Numbered from the stretch's first letter, positions 1 through 9,316 are shown. The stretch: 64,000 nucleotides of DNA from Ktedonosporobacter rubrisoli (GCF_004208415.1 NZ_CP035758.1:620001-684000); one strand, 5' to 3'. Translations and numbers: made by a program. The notes: generated by a model from the letters alone, not told the origin.

Positions 1-2
1 AG

Positions 3-755
3 AAAATGCATCATGTCGCCTGTTATGAGGCCCAGACCGGCATTGTGATCAAAGAACACATCGTTGCTGAAAAAGAAGGAGAACTGACCCACGTTTCAGC
101 CTTTCTCACGCCGCTCTTCCTGCAAGGACGTATTCTTAGCGCGGATGCTCTTTACACCCAAAAATCGATCTGTCAGCAGATCATCGCTTCTGGTGGAGAG
201 TATCTGTTCTTCGTGAAGCAAAACCAACCCACGCTTGCCGAGGATCTCCGTCTCTTCTTTGGCGAACCTCCCCTTGATTGTCTGGATTGGCGAACTCAGG
301 TGCAGACTGACAAAGGGCACGGGCGGCTCACGTGCCGGTTCATTCAAGCCTCCACGGAACTCAATGATTTCCTGGCCCGCGATTGGCACGAAGTTGGACA
401 GGTCTTTTGTCTCCGTCGGCGAGTCGAATATCCTTTGCGCTGTACCCAAGAATATGTCTATGGCATCACGAGCCTGACACCTCAACAGGCAACCCCCTTG
501 CGCCTGCTTCAGTTGATCCGCGACCACTGGCGCATTGAGAATCGGCTCCATTGGCGTCGCGATGTCACCTTGCAAGAGGATGCGTGCCAGATCCGCAAAG
601 GATGTGCTCCTCACACATTGGCCGTTCTTCACTCCTTTCTGCTGGCTCTCTTCGATTTTTGCGGTGTCACCAATGTCAGGCAACAGATGCGCTGCTTCGA
701 TGCTCATCCACTCCAAGCTCTTCAGCTCTTGCTCAAGGCCTTGGGGGAAAATTAA
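3..755 (+). CDS. ISAs1-family transposase, C-terminal part (5' end outside window)
   Basis: DDE-type transposase of the ISAs1 family, which cuts and joins the ends of its insertion sequence. The frame is already open at the window edge, so the N-terminus lies upstream; about 250 residues are visible. Family landmarks are the ADALYTQ segment holding a catalytic Asp, the YLFFVKQNQPTL strand, and the C-terminal HWRIENRLHW helix with the catalytic Glu, followed by DVTLQEDACQIRKG. The stop codon lies inside the probable right inverted repeat. No frameshift or internal stop is visible in the part present, so the copy may be intact. Family identity is confident; activity cannot be judged without the 5' end. 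Confidence 0.9.
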   Translation, partial: KMHHVACYEAQTGIVIKEHIVAEKEGELTHVSAFLTPLFLQGRILSADALYTQKSICQQIIASGGEYLFFVKQNQPTLAEDLRLFFGEPPLDCLDWRTQVQTDKGHGRLTCRFIQASTELNDFLARDWHEVGQVFCLRRRVEYPLRCTQEYVYGITSLTPQQATPLRLLQLIRDHWRIENRLHWRRDVTLQEDACQIRKGCAPHTLAVLHSFLLALFDFCGVTNVRQQMRCFDAHPLQALQLLLKALGEN

Positions 756-764
756 AAAGCCCTG
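740..764. repeat. Probable right terminal inverted repeat of the ISAs1-family element
   Basis: Read on the minus strand from 764 the sequence begins CAGGGCTTTTTAATTTTCC. ISAs1-family ends commonly start with CAGGG. The transposase stop codon (753-755) lies within it. The matching left end is outside the window, so the boundary is inferred. Host DNA would resume at about 765. Confidence 0.45.
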
Positions 765-834
765 CGGCTTGCCATTGAGGTGCAATGCTTTGTATAGTAG
801 TTACTATCACTACCGAGACAAGGGAGGCTATCTT

Positions 835-2055
835 GTGAGCGCTTACTGGTTAACTGATGTACGGTTAGAAACAGGTCGGGTTAGCGAGGACGGCTGGGAG
901 AGAACCCAAACGGCCCTATTTCATCTTAAGATTGCTGATGGCCAGATTGAGGCAATTCTTGCCGCCGGTCAGGAGACGCCACAGGACGGGCTAGAATTGC
1001 GTTCCGCACAGCAGGCCTTGGCTTTGCCTGCCTTCATCGAGAAACATGTCCATCTGGATAAAACCTTTCTCGGAGGTGGCTGGCGGCCAACCAGGCCGGT
1101 CGGCAGCATTCTTGAGCGCGTCGCCCTAGAAGTGGAGCTGCTCAAACAACATCCATTGCCAACGGAAGAGCGCGCCAGCAAATTTCTTGACGTGATTCTA
1201 GCTGCAGGCTCAACACATGTACGTACGCATATCGATATCGCCCCGGCTTATGGGCTAAGTCATCTAGAGGCCGTGCAAGGCGTGCTGCAAGCCTATCATG
1301 AAAAACTGTCTTATGAGATTGTCGCCTTCCCCCAGCACGGCTTATTGCGCACGCGCTCACAAAAGCTGGTCAGGGAGGCCATGCGCCAGGGAGCCACGTT
1401 AGTTGGTGGGGTTGATCCTGCTACTGTAGATAACGACATAGAGCGCTCGCTTGGCGAAATGATGGAAATCGCTGTTGAGTTTAAGGCTGGTATTGATCTC
1501 CATCTCCATGATCAAGGACCGGCAGGTCTGGCTACTATCCAGCATCTGGCCGATCTGACCGCAGAGGCCGGATGGCAGGGACGGGTCGCTATCAGCCATG
1601 CCTTTGCCCTGGCCGATCTGGATAGAGGTGAACTTGAGAATCTAGCTCTACGCCTCGCCGAATTGCAGATCGCCATTGTCTCCAGCGTTCCCTATCGGGT
1701 AAGGCCGCCGCTGCCCCGACTCAGAGCGCAAAACGTACCTGTCGCCCTGGGCTGTGATAATGTCTACGATAGCTGGTCATCCTTTGGCAACGGCGATATC
1801 CTTGAGCGTCTCAATCGCCTGGCCCAACTGGAAGGTTGGGGTGATGAGGCCTCACTCTCGCGCTCGCTGGGCTTGATTACCGGCGGGAAAACTCCGCTCA
1901 ACGACGCGGGAGAGCAGGTCTGGCCCCAGGTAGGCGATAGTGCAGATCTTGTCTTGCTGGATGCTTCCTGTTCGGCAGAAGCCATTGCCCGTCGTGCCAA
2001 GCGGTTGACCGTCCTGCATCGCGGTCGCCTTATTGCAGGTACGCTAAACACTTAA
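835..2055 (+). CDS. Amidohydrolase, cytosine deaminase-like
   Basis: Metal-dependent hydrolase of the amidohydrolase superfamily, cytosine deaminase/imidazolonepropionase-like branch, about 406 residues and probably cytoplasmic. Metal-binding landmarks are EKHVHLDKTF near residue 75, THVRTHIDI, HLHDQGPAG, an ISHAFAL segment, and the late Asp in ALGCDNVYDSW. A C-terminal composite beta-strand (SADLVLLDA, VLHRGRLIAG) is typical of the fold. The open frame extends upstream to 535, but that part overlaps the insertion sequence in another frame. The GTG at 835 has AGGGAGG seven bases ahead of it and gives a family-sized protein. The substrate cannot be read from sequence. The insertion sequence ends about 70 bp upstream and may have changed its promoter. 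Confidence 0.82.
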   Translation: MSAYWLTDVRLETGRVSEDGWERTQTALFHLKIADGQIEAILAAGQETPQDGLELRSAQQALALPAFIEKHVHLDKTFLGGGWRPTRPVGSILERVALEVELLKQHPLPTEERASKFLDVILAAGSTHVRTHIDIAPAYGLSHLEAVQGVLQAYHEKLSYEIVAFPQHGLLRTRSQKLVREAMRQGATLVGGVDPATVDNDIERSLGEMMEIAVEFKAGIDLHLHDQGPAGLATIQHLADLTAEAGWQGRVAISHAFALADLDRGELENLALRLAELQIAIVSSVPYRVRPPLPRLRAQNVPVALGCDNVYDSWSSFGNGDILERLNRLAQLEGWGDEASLSRSLGLITGGKTPLNDAGEQVWPQVGDSADLVLLDASCSAEAIARRAKRLTVLHRGRLIAGTLNT

Positions 2056-2066
2056 CTCGTTCGTGG

Positions 2067-2092
2067 GCCGGCAGTTCTTTCGACTTGCCGGC
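2067..2092. terminator. Hairpin between convergent amidohydrolase and MFS genes
   Basis: A perfect 7-bp stem (GCCGGCA / TGCCGGC) with a 12-base loop lies 12 bp after the amidohydrolase stop. There is no T-run on either side, so it is a weak bidirectional terminator candidate. The remaining 126 bp up to the MFS stop hold nothing recognisable. Confidence 0.35.
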
Positions 2093-2218
2093 ATTCATCC
2101 CTCCTGACGGTCCCCATAAGCCAGAATATGGCCTATCTGAATGAAAAGGGCAGCATAGTCAATAGAGGCAATGTTGGCTGTGTCGAGCTCAAGTCTAGTT
2201 GAGAGCCATCCATACAAT

Positions 2219-3490
2219 TTAATCGCCCTCTTGTAGCAAAGGTTTTTCGGTAGCTGTTTTCTGCAGCATAGAAGTCGTACCGGCCAGGGTAAGCAAGACG
2301 AACAGGCCAGAGAGGGCATAGACGCTTCCCTGGATATTGAGCATTAGTGGAGCTCCCAGCCTATCGCCAAAGGCTCCCGCGAGTCCCATCCCGATCAACA
2401 CCATCAAAGCCTCTACAGACTGAAATGCCCCAAAGATGCGACCGCGCAAGCTATCATCCACAAGTTCTTGCAGCATTGAGGACATGCCAACGATCATGCC
2501 AAGGCTCGGAATACCAACTACGATAAAAAGCGCCCACAAAAGGAACAGATTTGGCACAAAGAGAGGCACGTTAATGATAAGCAAGTCAATAAGGCCAAAC
2601 AGGAAGGCACAGACGCCAAGCAGACGGGCGGATGGAACACGTTTCCCAATCCAGCCAATAAACAAACCGCCAAGCAAGCTACCAATTCCCTGCATTGAAC
2701 CTAACGAGCCATAAACCGCAGCTCCATAGTGCAACACCTTCTCCACAAAAACAACCAGCAGCACGCCAAAGACTCCCTCACCGATACATTGCAGAGCGCG
2801 CATCGCAAAAATGATAATTAATGGGCGCAGACGCAAAATCAGCCTTAGCCCTTCTACCCAGGCGCCAAGCAATTTCTGCTCGACAACTGCCACGCCTGCC
2901 AGGTCTTCTCTCGGCTGCAAGTGGGCTGGCAGGCGCATCAGGGCCAGCATAACGCAGACAGATAGGAAGGATAGAGCATCGAGCAAAACAACACCATTCA
3001 GGCCCAGGCTCACGATTAATAAACCTCCCAGGGCCGAACCGAAGAGGCGGGAGAAGTTCTGGCTGATAGACCTCAGCGAGTTGGCCGCGACAAGCTGCTC
3101 TTCACCGGCAAGCAACGGGATGAGTGCCTGTTCGGCCGGATAGACAAATTGAGAGAAGACGCCGCTACAGAACTGGACAATGTAGAGTATCCAGAGCTCC
3201 GCCTGGCTATGTACTGCCAGCAAGGGCAAGAGTGTAACGGCCAGGAGCGCATTACTAATAATCATCGTCTTGCGCCGATCCCAGCGGTCCACCAGCACGC
3301 CGGCAAAAGAACCAAGCAGTAGATTTGGCACAAAGCCGGTGATGAGCATCATGCTCGTAGAGAGGGCCGAGCCCGTTAAGGTGTAGACGTAGACAGGCAA
3401 GCCGATCATCAATAGCCAGTCACCGATGAGTGAGAGCAAGCCGCCAAACCAGAGCAAACCAAAGTTGCGCTGCCGCAAAAGTGCCAGCAT
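2219..3490 (-). CDS. MFS transporter, DHA3-type exporter
   Basis: Twelve-helix major facilitator superfamily permease (MFS_3/DHA3 type), 423 residues, inner membrane. The N-terminus RNFGLLWFGGLLSLIGDWL and the loop 2-3 motif GVLVDRWDRRKTMI are diagnostic. The family exports macrolides, siderophores or other amphiphiles by proton antiport; the substrate is unknown here. It begins 47 bp downstream of the sigma factor gene on the same strand, so the two are likely co-transcribed and the sigma factor may drive expression of the exporter. A second gene of the same family occurs at 45717-46985. Confidence 0.88.
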   Translation of the reverse strand: MLALLRQRNFGLLWFGGLLSLIGDWLLMIGLPVYVYTLTGSALSTSMMLITGFVPNLLLGSFAGVLVDRWDRRKTMIISNALLAVTLLPLLAVHSQAELWILYIVQFCSGVFSQFVYPAEQALIPLLAGEEQLVAANSLRSISQNFSRLFGSALGGLLIVSLGLNGVVLLDALSFLSVCVMLALMRLPAHLQPREDLAGVAVVEQKLLGAWVEGLRLILRLRPLIIIFAMRALQCIGEGVFGVLLVVFVEKVLHYGAAVYGSLGSMQGIGSLLGGLFIGWIGKRVPSARLLGVCAFLFGLIDLLIINVPLFVPNLFLLWALFIVVGIPSLGMIVGMSSMLQELVDDSLRGRIFGAFQSVEALMVLIGMGLAGAFGDRLGAPLMLNIQGSVYALSGLFVLLTLAGTTSMLQKTATEKPLLQEGD

Positions 3491-3537
3491 AGAGATACTT
3501 CCTTTCCTCGGGGTGGATAGAAAAAGAGGGTCGAGAG

Positions 3538-4797
3538 CTATGCACCTTTCACAGCAAGTATTTTGAGCGTGCTCTGTTGATAAATGATATCGAGCTGTGC
3601 GTTAGCGCTCAGGCTCTGGAAGCTGCTCACAAATGCTGGCTGGCCCGCATGCTCAATCTCGCGTAAAGGCAATAAGTGCATACGCGGGTGCTTACGCCAG
3701 AACTGGCAGGCTTCGGGGGTATCAAGTGTGAGATGAGGCAGGCCATTGAGCTCTCGATATTGGCAATGCGGACAGAAGATATACACACCACTCTGTGAGA
3801 TATAGGAGAGATATTCCGCCGGCCTATCTTGCGGATGGGATCTGAGCTCCGCAGGAATATTTCGTAACAGATCCTCATATTCTACAGGAAGATCTGGTAA
3901 CCGATAGACACGCGCCTGCGTTAGCTGCCCGCAACGTAAGCACGGCCCCTGCCCACTCTCTATAGCCGACCAGTAATAAGTGCCAAGATAAGCAAGCTGA
4001 CGCCCGAGAATAGATTTAGAGCTACGCAACCCGTCCCATAACTCGGGCTGCTCCACTGACGCAATCTGCCAGCATTGAGGACAGGTAAAACCGATACGTT
4101 GCTCCTCGGGATCATAATAGCGCGTGAGCTGGCCACGGCCGCATAACGGGCACCAGATACGCGTTTCCTGCTGCTGCAAGCTGCACTCGGGTTTGCACAG
4201 GCCAAAGGCAGTAGCCTCCTCACACAGTTGAGTCGTGATAATCCGTCGCAAAGCCTGCTTGCTCCGATGGAGGCGCTGCTCAACGGTTTGCACGCTCAAA
4301 CCAAGGCGTTCGGCCAACTCGCGGTGCGAAGTTCTATAAGTATAGAACTCGATCAATAAGCTGCGCTTTGCCTCGGGAAGTAAGGCCATAGCCCGCTCAA
4401 GAAAGCGGGCCAGATCCCTGTGCTCTAGCTCAATCTCGATCTCATCCTCGTCGGTAGCCAGCTCTTCCAGCGCAACATCATCAGCCCCCTGCTCCTCGTG
4501 CACAAGATGCTCGCTTTCACGGTAATAGCGACGCATCCAACGCTTGCACACGTTACGCGCGATAGCTGCCAGCCATCTGCGACAATTGGCTGTGCCAAAT
4601 TCCTCGCCGTGCGCATAAAACTTAGCGAGATTACGCCAGGCTTCTATTAGCGTCTCCTGGGCCAGGTCCTCGGCAGCCTCAGCATGGCCAGTGAGCTTTA
4701 CGCACAGTCCCACTAACCAGGCGCGCTCATGTTCAAACATAGTCACAGCTGGCTCAATGGCTGCGTAGCTTGAAGCGGTTCCCTTATCTTGCAGCAT
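3538..4797 (-). CDS. ECF-like sigma-70 factor with zinc-ribbon-like C-terminal extension
   Basis: Sigma-70 family transcription initiation factor, 419 residues, about twice the usual ECF length. Region 2 covers roughly residues 20-95 (LAQETLIEAWRNL, RWLAAIARNVCKRWMRR). Region 4 is near 130-185 (ALLPEAKRSLLIEFYTY, HRELAERLGLSVQTVEQRL). After a linker the C-terminal 220 residues carry paired Cys motifs: CPLCGRGQ with CPQC, then CLRCGQ with CPHC. These look like two zinc ribbons and may sense metal or redox state or bind the substrate signal. No anti-sigma gene is adjacent; the extension may replace it. It heads a probable operon with the MFS exporter. Confidence 0.82.
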   Translation of the reverse strand: MLQDKGTASSYAAIEPAVTMFEHERAWLVGLCVKLTGHAEAAEDLAQETLIEAWRNLAKFYAHGEEFGTANCRRWLAAIARNVCKRWMRRYYRESEHLVHEEQGADDVALEELATDEDEIEIELEHRDLARFLERAMALLPEAKRSLLIEFYTYRTSHRELAERLGLSVQTVEQRLHRSKQALRRIITTQLCEEATAFGLCKPECSLQQQETRIWCPLCGRGQLTRYYDPEEQRIGFTCPQCWQIASVEQPELWDGLRSSKSILGRQLAYLGTYYWSAIESGQGPCLRCGQLTQARVYRLPDLPVEYEDLLRNIPAELRSHPQDRPAEYLSYISQSGVYIFCPHCQYRELNGLPHLTLDTPEACQFWRKHPRMHLLPLREIEHAGQPAFVSSFQSLSANAQLDIIYQQSTLKILAVKGA

Positions 4798-4865
4798 TCA
4801 TCTATCCTTCCCTACGAGTATACAGTAAACGCTTTTAGACTTGCCAGTATTCTCAAAGTAATGAT

Positions 4866-4886
4866 GGGCAAAGCGTTGCTCTGCCC
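4866..4886. promoter_or_regulatory. Hairpin in the 360-bp divergent gap before the APC permease
   Basis: A 9-bp stem with one mismatch (GGGCAAAGC / GCTCTGCCC, loop GTT) lies between the divergent sigma factor and permease genes. A TATAAT-like -10 is at 5072-5077, about 80 bp before the permease, without a convincing -35. An 83-codon frame in this gap has no family features. The rest of the gap holds nothing recognisable. Confidence 0.25.
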
Positions 4887-5157
4887 ACCAATCAGGAGAT
4901 GGAACTTGAAGTCCAATTTGTCCATCACTTATATGTCGCCCTTCACACGGAAAATCTGACACAAATTTTTAGTTTGTTTGCAGGTCTTATAAATTCGACA
5001 GGATTAGGAGACGAGATTCATAAAATCCACGATGGGAAGCGGGATGATACCATTTTCTGGCTTGGTACATGTATAATATGCATGTTATCTCTACAGATGA
5101 GAGTAAATACTGAATTGTATATTTTATTTTTCAGAAGCATGAGGAGATAGTATAAGT

Positions 5158-6774
5158 ATGGAAACATCTGATGAACGCACTCAAGCTAGCCCCATCGACC
5201 AAAACGGCCTCGAAAGGGAACAGGTACCGGCCAATGCCTTGCGCCACAACAGCTTTGGACAGATCGCCGTGTTCTTTGCCTGCATCGCCGCCATTGCTCC
5301 CATGGCCAGTATGTTCTACAACGTGCCAGTGATTGCCTCCACGGCAGGAGCGGCTGTGCCCCTGGTTTTCCTGCTCTCGGCCATAGGCATTCTCTTTCTT
5401 GGCATATCAGTCTGGTATTTTGCGCGGCGACTGTCCTCGGCAGCTGGCTTCTATACCTGGGTCCGGCACGGTCTCGGTCAAGGAGCCGCCTTTCAGACGG
5501 GATGGCTTCTACTTGGAGCTTATGCGCTCTTCGAGGCTGCGCTCCAGGCTGCGGTTGGCGGAGCCATGGAGATCACTATGACAACCTCCTTTGGCTTTCA
5601 TCTGCCAGGGGGCTGGGTAAGCTATGCCGTGATAGGAATCGCTATTGTCTGCCTCTTTGCATTTAATGTCACATGGAGTGTGCGCATCATGGCTCCCTTT
5701 GCTCTTGCCGAAATTGCAGCTTTGCTCCTCCTCGATGGGGCTATTACCCTCAAAGGAGGTGCTTCGGGCCATGATCTCCTCCATACCTTCACGCCTGCTG
5801 GGACGGCCCTCAAAGGCGTTGCTCCTGGGGGCCTGCTGGGAATTGGTCTTGGCATGGCCCTCGGTATTCTCGCCTTTGTCGGATTTGAAACTGTGGCGGT
5901 TCATGGAGAAGAGGTGAAGAAGCCGCGACGAACGCTTCCCCTTGCGCTCTTCTCCCTCCTCCTCTTCTTGACGCTGCTCTATCTCTGGACCTCGTATGCG
6001 GCGACGATTGGGCTTGGCTGGCAACATGCTGGCGATACCCTGGCCAATGTTGCAATAGCCCCCGAGCAGTACTATATCCTGGCCAATCGCTATGTGGGAG
6101 GTTGGTTTCGTCTTGTCGTAATGGGACTTGTCCTCACCAGCAATTATGCGAGTTGTTTTGCCATGCATAATGCGATGACCCATTATTTGTATGCGATGGG
6201 CCGTGACGGTCTGCTCCCTCGCGTCTTTGGCCGCACGCATCCCAAGACGCAGAGTCCCCATATCGCCTCTCTGACCCAAAGTGTTTTCTCGGTCATGATC
6301 ATTGCCTTCCTGGCCTGCGTCATGCAACATACCGATGCGCAGGGAACTACCATCTATGCTCTGGGTCTAGCTGATGGAAAGAACTTTACCCAGACCAGCG
6401 GCGTGGTGAGTTATCAGTGGGTAGCCTCCATCGTCACTATGTGCCTGATTCTCGTCTATATCCTTACCAATCTGGCTGTTCCCTTCTTTGCACACAAACG
6501 AGGAGAATTCCACCTACTCTGGCACCTTGTCGTTCCTGTCCTGAGTACCTTCTTTCTGCTCCTTCCGCTCAGCTCCTTTCTGCTGCCGGCACTGCCTTTT
6601 CTTAGTCAGTTGGCGACGGAGCTAGGATTTGCCCCAACGCCATTCCCGCTCAATATGTTGCCACTTTTTGTAGTCTTCTGGGTAGTGTGTGGACTCATCT
6701 ATGCGCGCTATCTTGCCCGTCGAGCCCCTCAGCGCTATGAACAGCTTGGCCAAATTATTCGGGGAAAAGAGTAG
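5158..6774 (+). CDS. APC-superfamily amino acid permease
   Basis: Integral membrane amino acid/polyamine transporter of the APC superfamily, 538 residues with about twelve hydrophobic segments. Typical signatures are FFACIAAIAPMASMFYN in the first helix, SSAAGFYTWVRHGLG after the second, and LAFVGFETVAVHGEEVKKPRRTLP at helix 6 and the following loop. A GAGGAG ribosome site precedes the ATG at 5158. The gene stands alone between divergent and convergent neighbours, so substrate and regulation cannot be inferred. The closest general description is an uptake permease of the YfnA/LAT-like type. Confidence 0.87.
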   Translation: METSDERTQASPIDQNGLEREQVPANALRHNSFGQIAVFFACIAAIAPMASMFYNVPVIASTAGAAVPLVFLLSAIGILFLGISVWYFARRLSSAAGFYTWVRHGLGQGAAFQTGWLLLGAYALFEAALQAAVGGAMEITMTTSFGFHLPGGWVSYAVIGIAIVCLFAFNVTWSVRIMAPFALAEIAALLLLDGAITLKGGASGHDLLHTFTPAGTALKGVAPGGLLGIGLGMALGILAFVGFETVAVHGEEVKKPRRTLPLALFSLLLFLTLLYLWTSYAATIGLGWQHAGDTLANVAIAPEQYYILANRYVGGWFRLVVMGLVLTSNYASCFAMHNAMTHYLYAMGRDGLLPRVFGRTHPKTQSPHIASLTQSVFSVMIIAFLACVMQHTDAQGTTIYALGLADGKNFTQTSGVVSYQWVASIVTMCLILVYILTNLAVPFFAHKRGEFHLLWHLVVPVLSTFFLLLPLSSFLLPALPFLSQLATELGFAPTPFPLNMLPLFVVFWVVCGLIYARYLARRAPQRYEQLGQIIRGKE

Positions 6775-6853
6775 CTGTACAGAGAATGGAACTGGCCGGC
6801 TTGAGGGTCGCGCCAGTTCCATCGGAGCCGCTTTTAAGCCGGAGGATCTTCTG

Positions 6854-7150
6854 TCAATCAACCAACGAGGCATACACGGCACGCGCCGCCTCATCGACTG
6901 GCAAAAATGCCGAGACCGCTGGATAGATTTTGCTGCTCACGGAGACAAGCATTTGCCGTACACGGATCGGGAGCACCTCGCCAGTCGTCGCCATGCGAGC
7001 AAGCACCAGCTTTGTCGGTGCATCCCCCTAATGAGTCTCCATGCTGAGAGCATCCCTTCCTGGCAGAACAATGCTCTCAGTGGTAGGCTCAGGAGGCGGA
7101 ATATATTTTCCTTCAGAGATAGATTTAGCCCGGATAGACTTTGGCGGCCA
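6854..7150 (-). pseudogene. C-terminal gene relic with in-frame TAG, unrecognised family
   Basis: The minus strand holds a protein-like frame of about 98 codons between two stops, interrupted by TAG at 7028-7030. The part after the stop contains APTKLVLARMATTGEVLPIR and continues through LVSVSSKIYPAVSAFLPVDE to a natural-looking end (YASLVD, stop at 6854-6856). The part before it reads SEGKYIPPPEPTTESIVLPG. A TGG-to-TAG change (Trp to stop) would explain the break. No ribosome site or start is visible upstream. The composition resembles coding sequence, but I do not recognise the family. It fills most of the 456-bp gap between the permease and the SARP-like gene. Confidence 0.4.
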
Positions 7151-7230
7151 TCAGTTTAGCCTTTGAGCGCAGAGTAGAGCAAATAAACGTTATTATGCTT
7201 CAAATGTTGCATGCTGGCTAGCAGAGATCT

Positions 7231-8664
7231 TCACGTTCCTAACCTTGACTGCTCGGTTAAGCGCTTGTAAAGGGATTGGAGCTCCGGGCCTGGCAAAATC
7301 TCCATTTCTTCCTGCAGGGTCGCGGCACACCGCTGATACTGACGCAAAGCTAAGCCTCGCTTGCCCTGGCGCAGATAACAGCGCATAAGACCATAATGCC
7401 CTTCCTCCAAACACGGATCAAGGGCGAGCAAATGCTGCCAATGCCTGGCACACTCCTCGATCTCTTTCCGCCGCCAGGAAATTAAGGCCAATTGATGGCG
7501 GGTATCGATATATGCCAGGCGCAACTCATGACGACGCTCAATGCACCAGTTATCGTAAAACGATTGTAAATAATCGCCGCGATAGAGCTTGCTCGCCTCT
7601 ATTAGATGCTTATAGGCCGTTTTGTCATCCTCGGATCTAAGGGCCTCTTTGGCACGCTTATAGGCTTTCTTGAAATTATCCACATCGTACCAGAATTTGT
7701 CTCCATATAGGTTATGCAAATCCAATTCATAGAAACCAGAGCGCGAAATGACGGCTGCCTCGCCAAGAATTTTACGCAGATAATAGATGCTTGTGCGCAA
7801 TGCCTGGCCCGAGGAGACATCCTTCTCAGGCCACAGTTCCGCACAGATCTGTTCTTTATGAACCGGGTATGTATGATCTAACAAAAAAAAGCATAGGCTC
7901 ATGGCATGCGAGACCCGCCAGCGTTTGATCGGTTGATCCTGCAAAAAAACTGTCGGCTCTCCAAATGCCTGGATGCGTAATGTGGGAAGCCCTTGCAGGT
8001 GCGCAAGTTGCTCAATCTCTTGCGGTGAAAAGCGTAAGGCACTACTCCCAAGACCAAAGACCTCGCGCCGGGCAAGCAGAGGGGCAAGGTTTAGATCAGG
8101 GGAGGAACGACTTTCAATGATAAGCAGGCACTGAGCAGGAAGATGCTGAAGTAGACGCTCAACAAACTGCTTAATAAAGGATGTCGTATTCACTTCATGA
8201 TAGTTACATAAAGCTATCGCGAAGCGTTCTTCGATATGCGTTTCCATGATACCGACAAGAAGCTCTATTATACCCTCGGGATCATCTATGAGAGAGGGAT
8301 TGCATGAAGGAAAATCTCTTGATGTGCAAAGCTGAGCAACGAGTGAATCCAGGCTCTGGACCAACAAAGGAAGATGCGCAAGCGTAGCACGTAGGCTGGC
8401 GATAAATAACGAGATGAATTTGCTTTTGTTAGTATCGGCCTGATCAAGAAAATACCAACAACATGGAAAGCCGCTACGCTGCATAAAATCAGCCAGCAGG
8501 GTGGTCTTTCCATAACCCTCAGGAGCACACACCAAAAGCAGCTTATAGCAAGATGAAGCATAAACTACATCATTAAGCACATTCAGTAGCTCTTGACGTA
8601 AAACGGTAGCAGAGGGAAGGACAGGACGAGATATTTGTTTCAGGAGCGATATATTTTGTCGCAT
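7231..8664 (-). CDS. SARP/BTAD-type transcriptional regulator with N-terminal ATPase-like domain
   Basis: Predicted DNA-binding regulator of 477 residues. The N-terminal 230 residues resemble the MalT-type STAND ATPase: a P-loop APEGYGKTTLL is near residue 50, but the expected acidic Walker B stretch reads FAIALCNYHEV and lacks the Asp pair. The middle has an OmpR-like winged helix (RIQAFGEPTVFL, EQICAELWPEKD, LRTSIYYLRKIL). The C-terminus is a bacterial transcriptional activation domain of helical repeats (YRGDYLQSFYDNW, ERRHELRLAYIDTRHQLA). SARPs activate secondary-metabolite or stress genes. The missing Walker B acid suggests nucleotide binding without hydrolysis. It is monocistronic. Confidence 0.82.
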   Translation of the reverse strand: MRQNISLLKQISRPVLPSATVLRQELLNVLNDVVYASSCYKLLLVCAPEGYGKTTLLADFMQRSGFPCCWYFLDQADTNKSKFISLFIASLRATLAHLPLLVQSLDSLVAQLCTSRDFPSCNPSLIDDPEGIIELLVGIMETHIEERFAIALCNYHEVNTTSFIKQFVERLLQHLPAQCLLIIESRSSPDLNLAPLLARREVFGLGSSALRFSPQEIEQLAHLQGLPTLRIQAFGEPTVFLQDQPIKRWRVSHAMSLCFFLLDHTYPVHKEQICAELWPEKDVSSGQALRTSIYYLRKILGEAAVISRSGFYELDLHNLYGDKFWYDVDNFKKAYKRAKEALRSEDDKTAYKHLIEASKLYRGDYLQSFYDNWCIERRHELRLAYIDTRHQLALISWRRKEIEECARHWQHLLALDPCLEEGHYGLMRCYLRQGKRGLALRQYQRCAATLQEEMEILPGPELQSLYKRLTEQSRLGT

Positions 8665-9048
8665 GCCTGCTCTCCTTTCTACAAGCGCAAAATGCTACAA
8701 AGCTATGCATATTCCTTGACCTATCTGCCAGGGCAAGTGAATATAACAGGGGAAATAAGGCTGAGGATCTGGGTCTCTATACGACAAGCGTATGCATGAT
8801 AATCTTTTGTAAGCACTCGTGCTGCTCACCGTCATCAAACAACCGCATAATAGCCGGGTATTTGTGGCAAAGAAAATGCGCATGCAATATTTCCTGTGAG
8901 TGCAGCAAAAATACCACTGCATAATAGAGAAATGCTTTTGGCACAAGCTCGGACTAGCTACTCTAGCCAGCCACCAGCAAGCCCTCGGTCAGGGGCCTAC
9001 CAGTCATTGAAGAAGAAAAATTGATCTAATAGAAAGGTAACTAAATAG

Positions 9049-9080
9049 TAACGGCTGCGATTTTTGGGTATCAGCCGTTA
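9049..9080. repeat. 9-bp perfect inverted repeat in the long gap before 9749
   Basis: TAACGGCTG and CAGCCGTTA flank a 14-base spacer with a T-run. The flanking DNA (about 9000-9240) is distinctly AT-rich, typical of a regulatory zone. No T-run follows the stem on either strand, so an operator or structured leader is as likely as a terminator. Confidence 0.3.
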
Positions 9081-9259
9081 AAATACTCATAACATAAAAT
9101 CAAGAGATATAGTAACACAAAGGTGATATATCGTCAAGATACCCAAATAGCATCACAATGAAAACTGAGTGTAATGCATTAATTTACAAGTTGTAAACAA
9201 AGTTTCTTTATGCTTCTTCCCGAAAAGAAGTTTTGGAAGGCTTCATGCGAGGAACATGC

Positions 9260-9294
9260 TGATTTGCTGGCCCTCGTTTTTTCCCAGCAAATCA
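9260..9294. repeat. 11-bp perfect inverted repeat
   Basis: TGATTTGCTGG and CCAGCAAATCA are separated by 13 bases including six T. It lies just before a small open frame (9317) and may be an operator or a hairpin sequestering that start. Otherwise the 8665-9748 gap (1084 bp) holds no recognisable gene. Confidence 0.3.
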
Positions 9295-9316
9295 GAGGAG
9301 CAATCTTCATGCTGGA

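Noticed and set aside
535..834. Upstream extension of the amidohydrolase frame
   Set aside because: It overlaps the insertion sequence in another frame, and a GTG with a good ribosome site at 835 gives a family-sized protein.
4899..5150. 83-codon frame before the APC permease
   Set aside because: No ribosome site, no family features, and it lies in the divergent promoter region.
6689..7159. 156-codon plus-strand frame
   Set aside because: It overlaps the permease 3' end in another frame and is antisense to the better supported relic.
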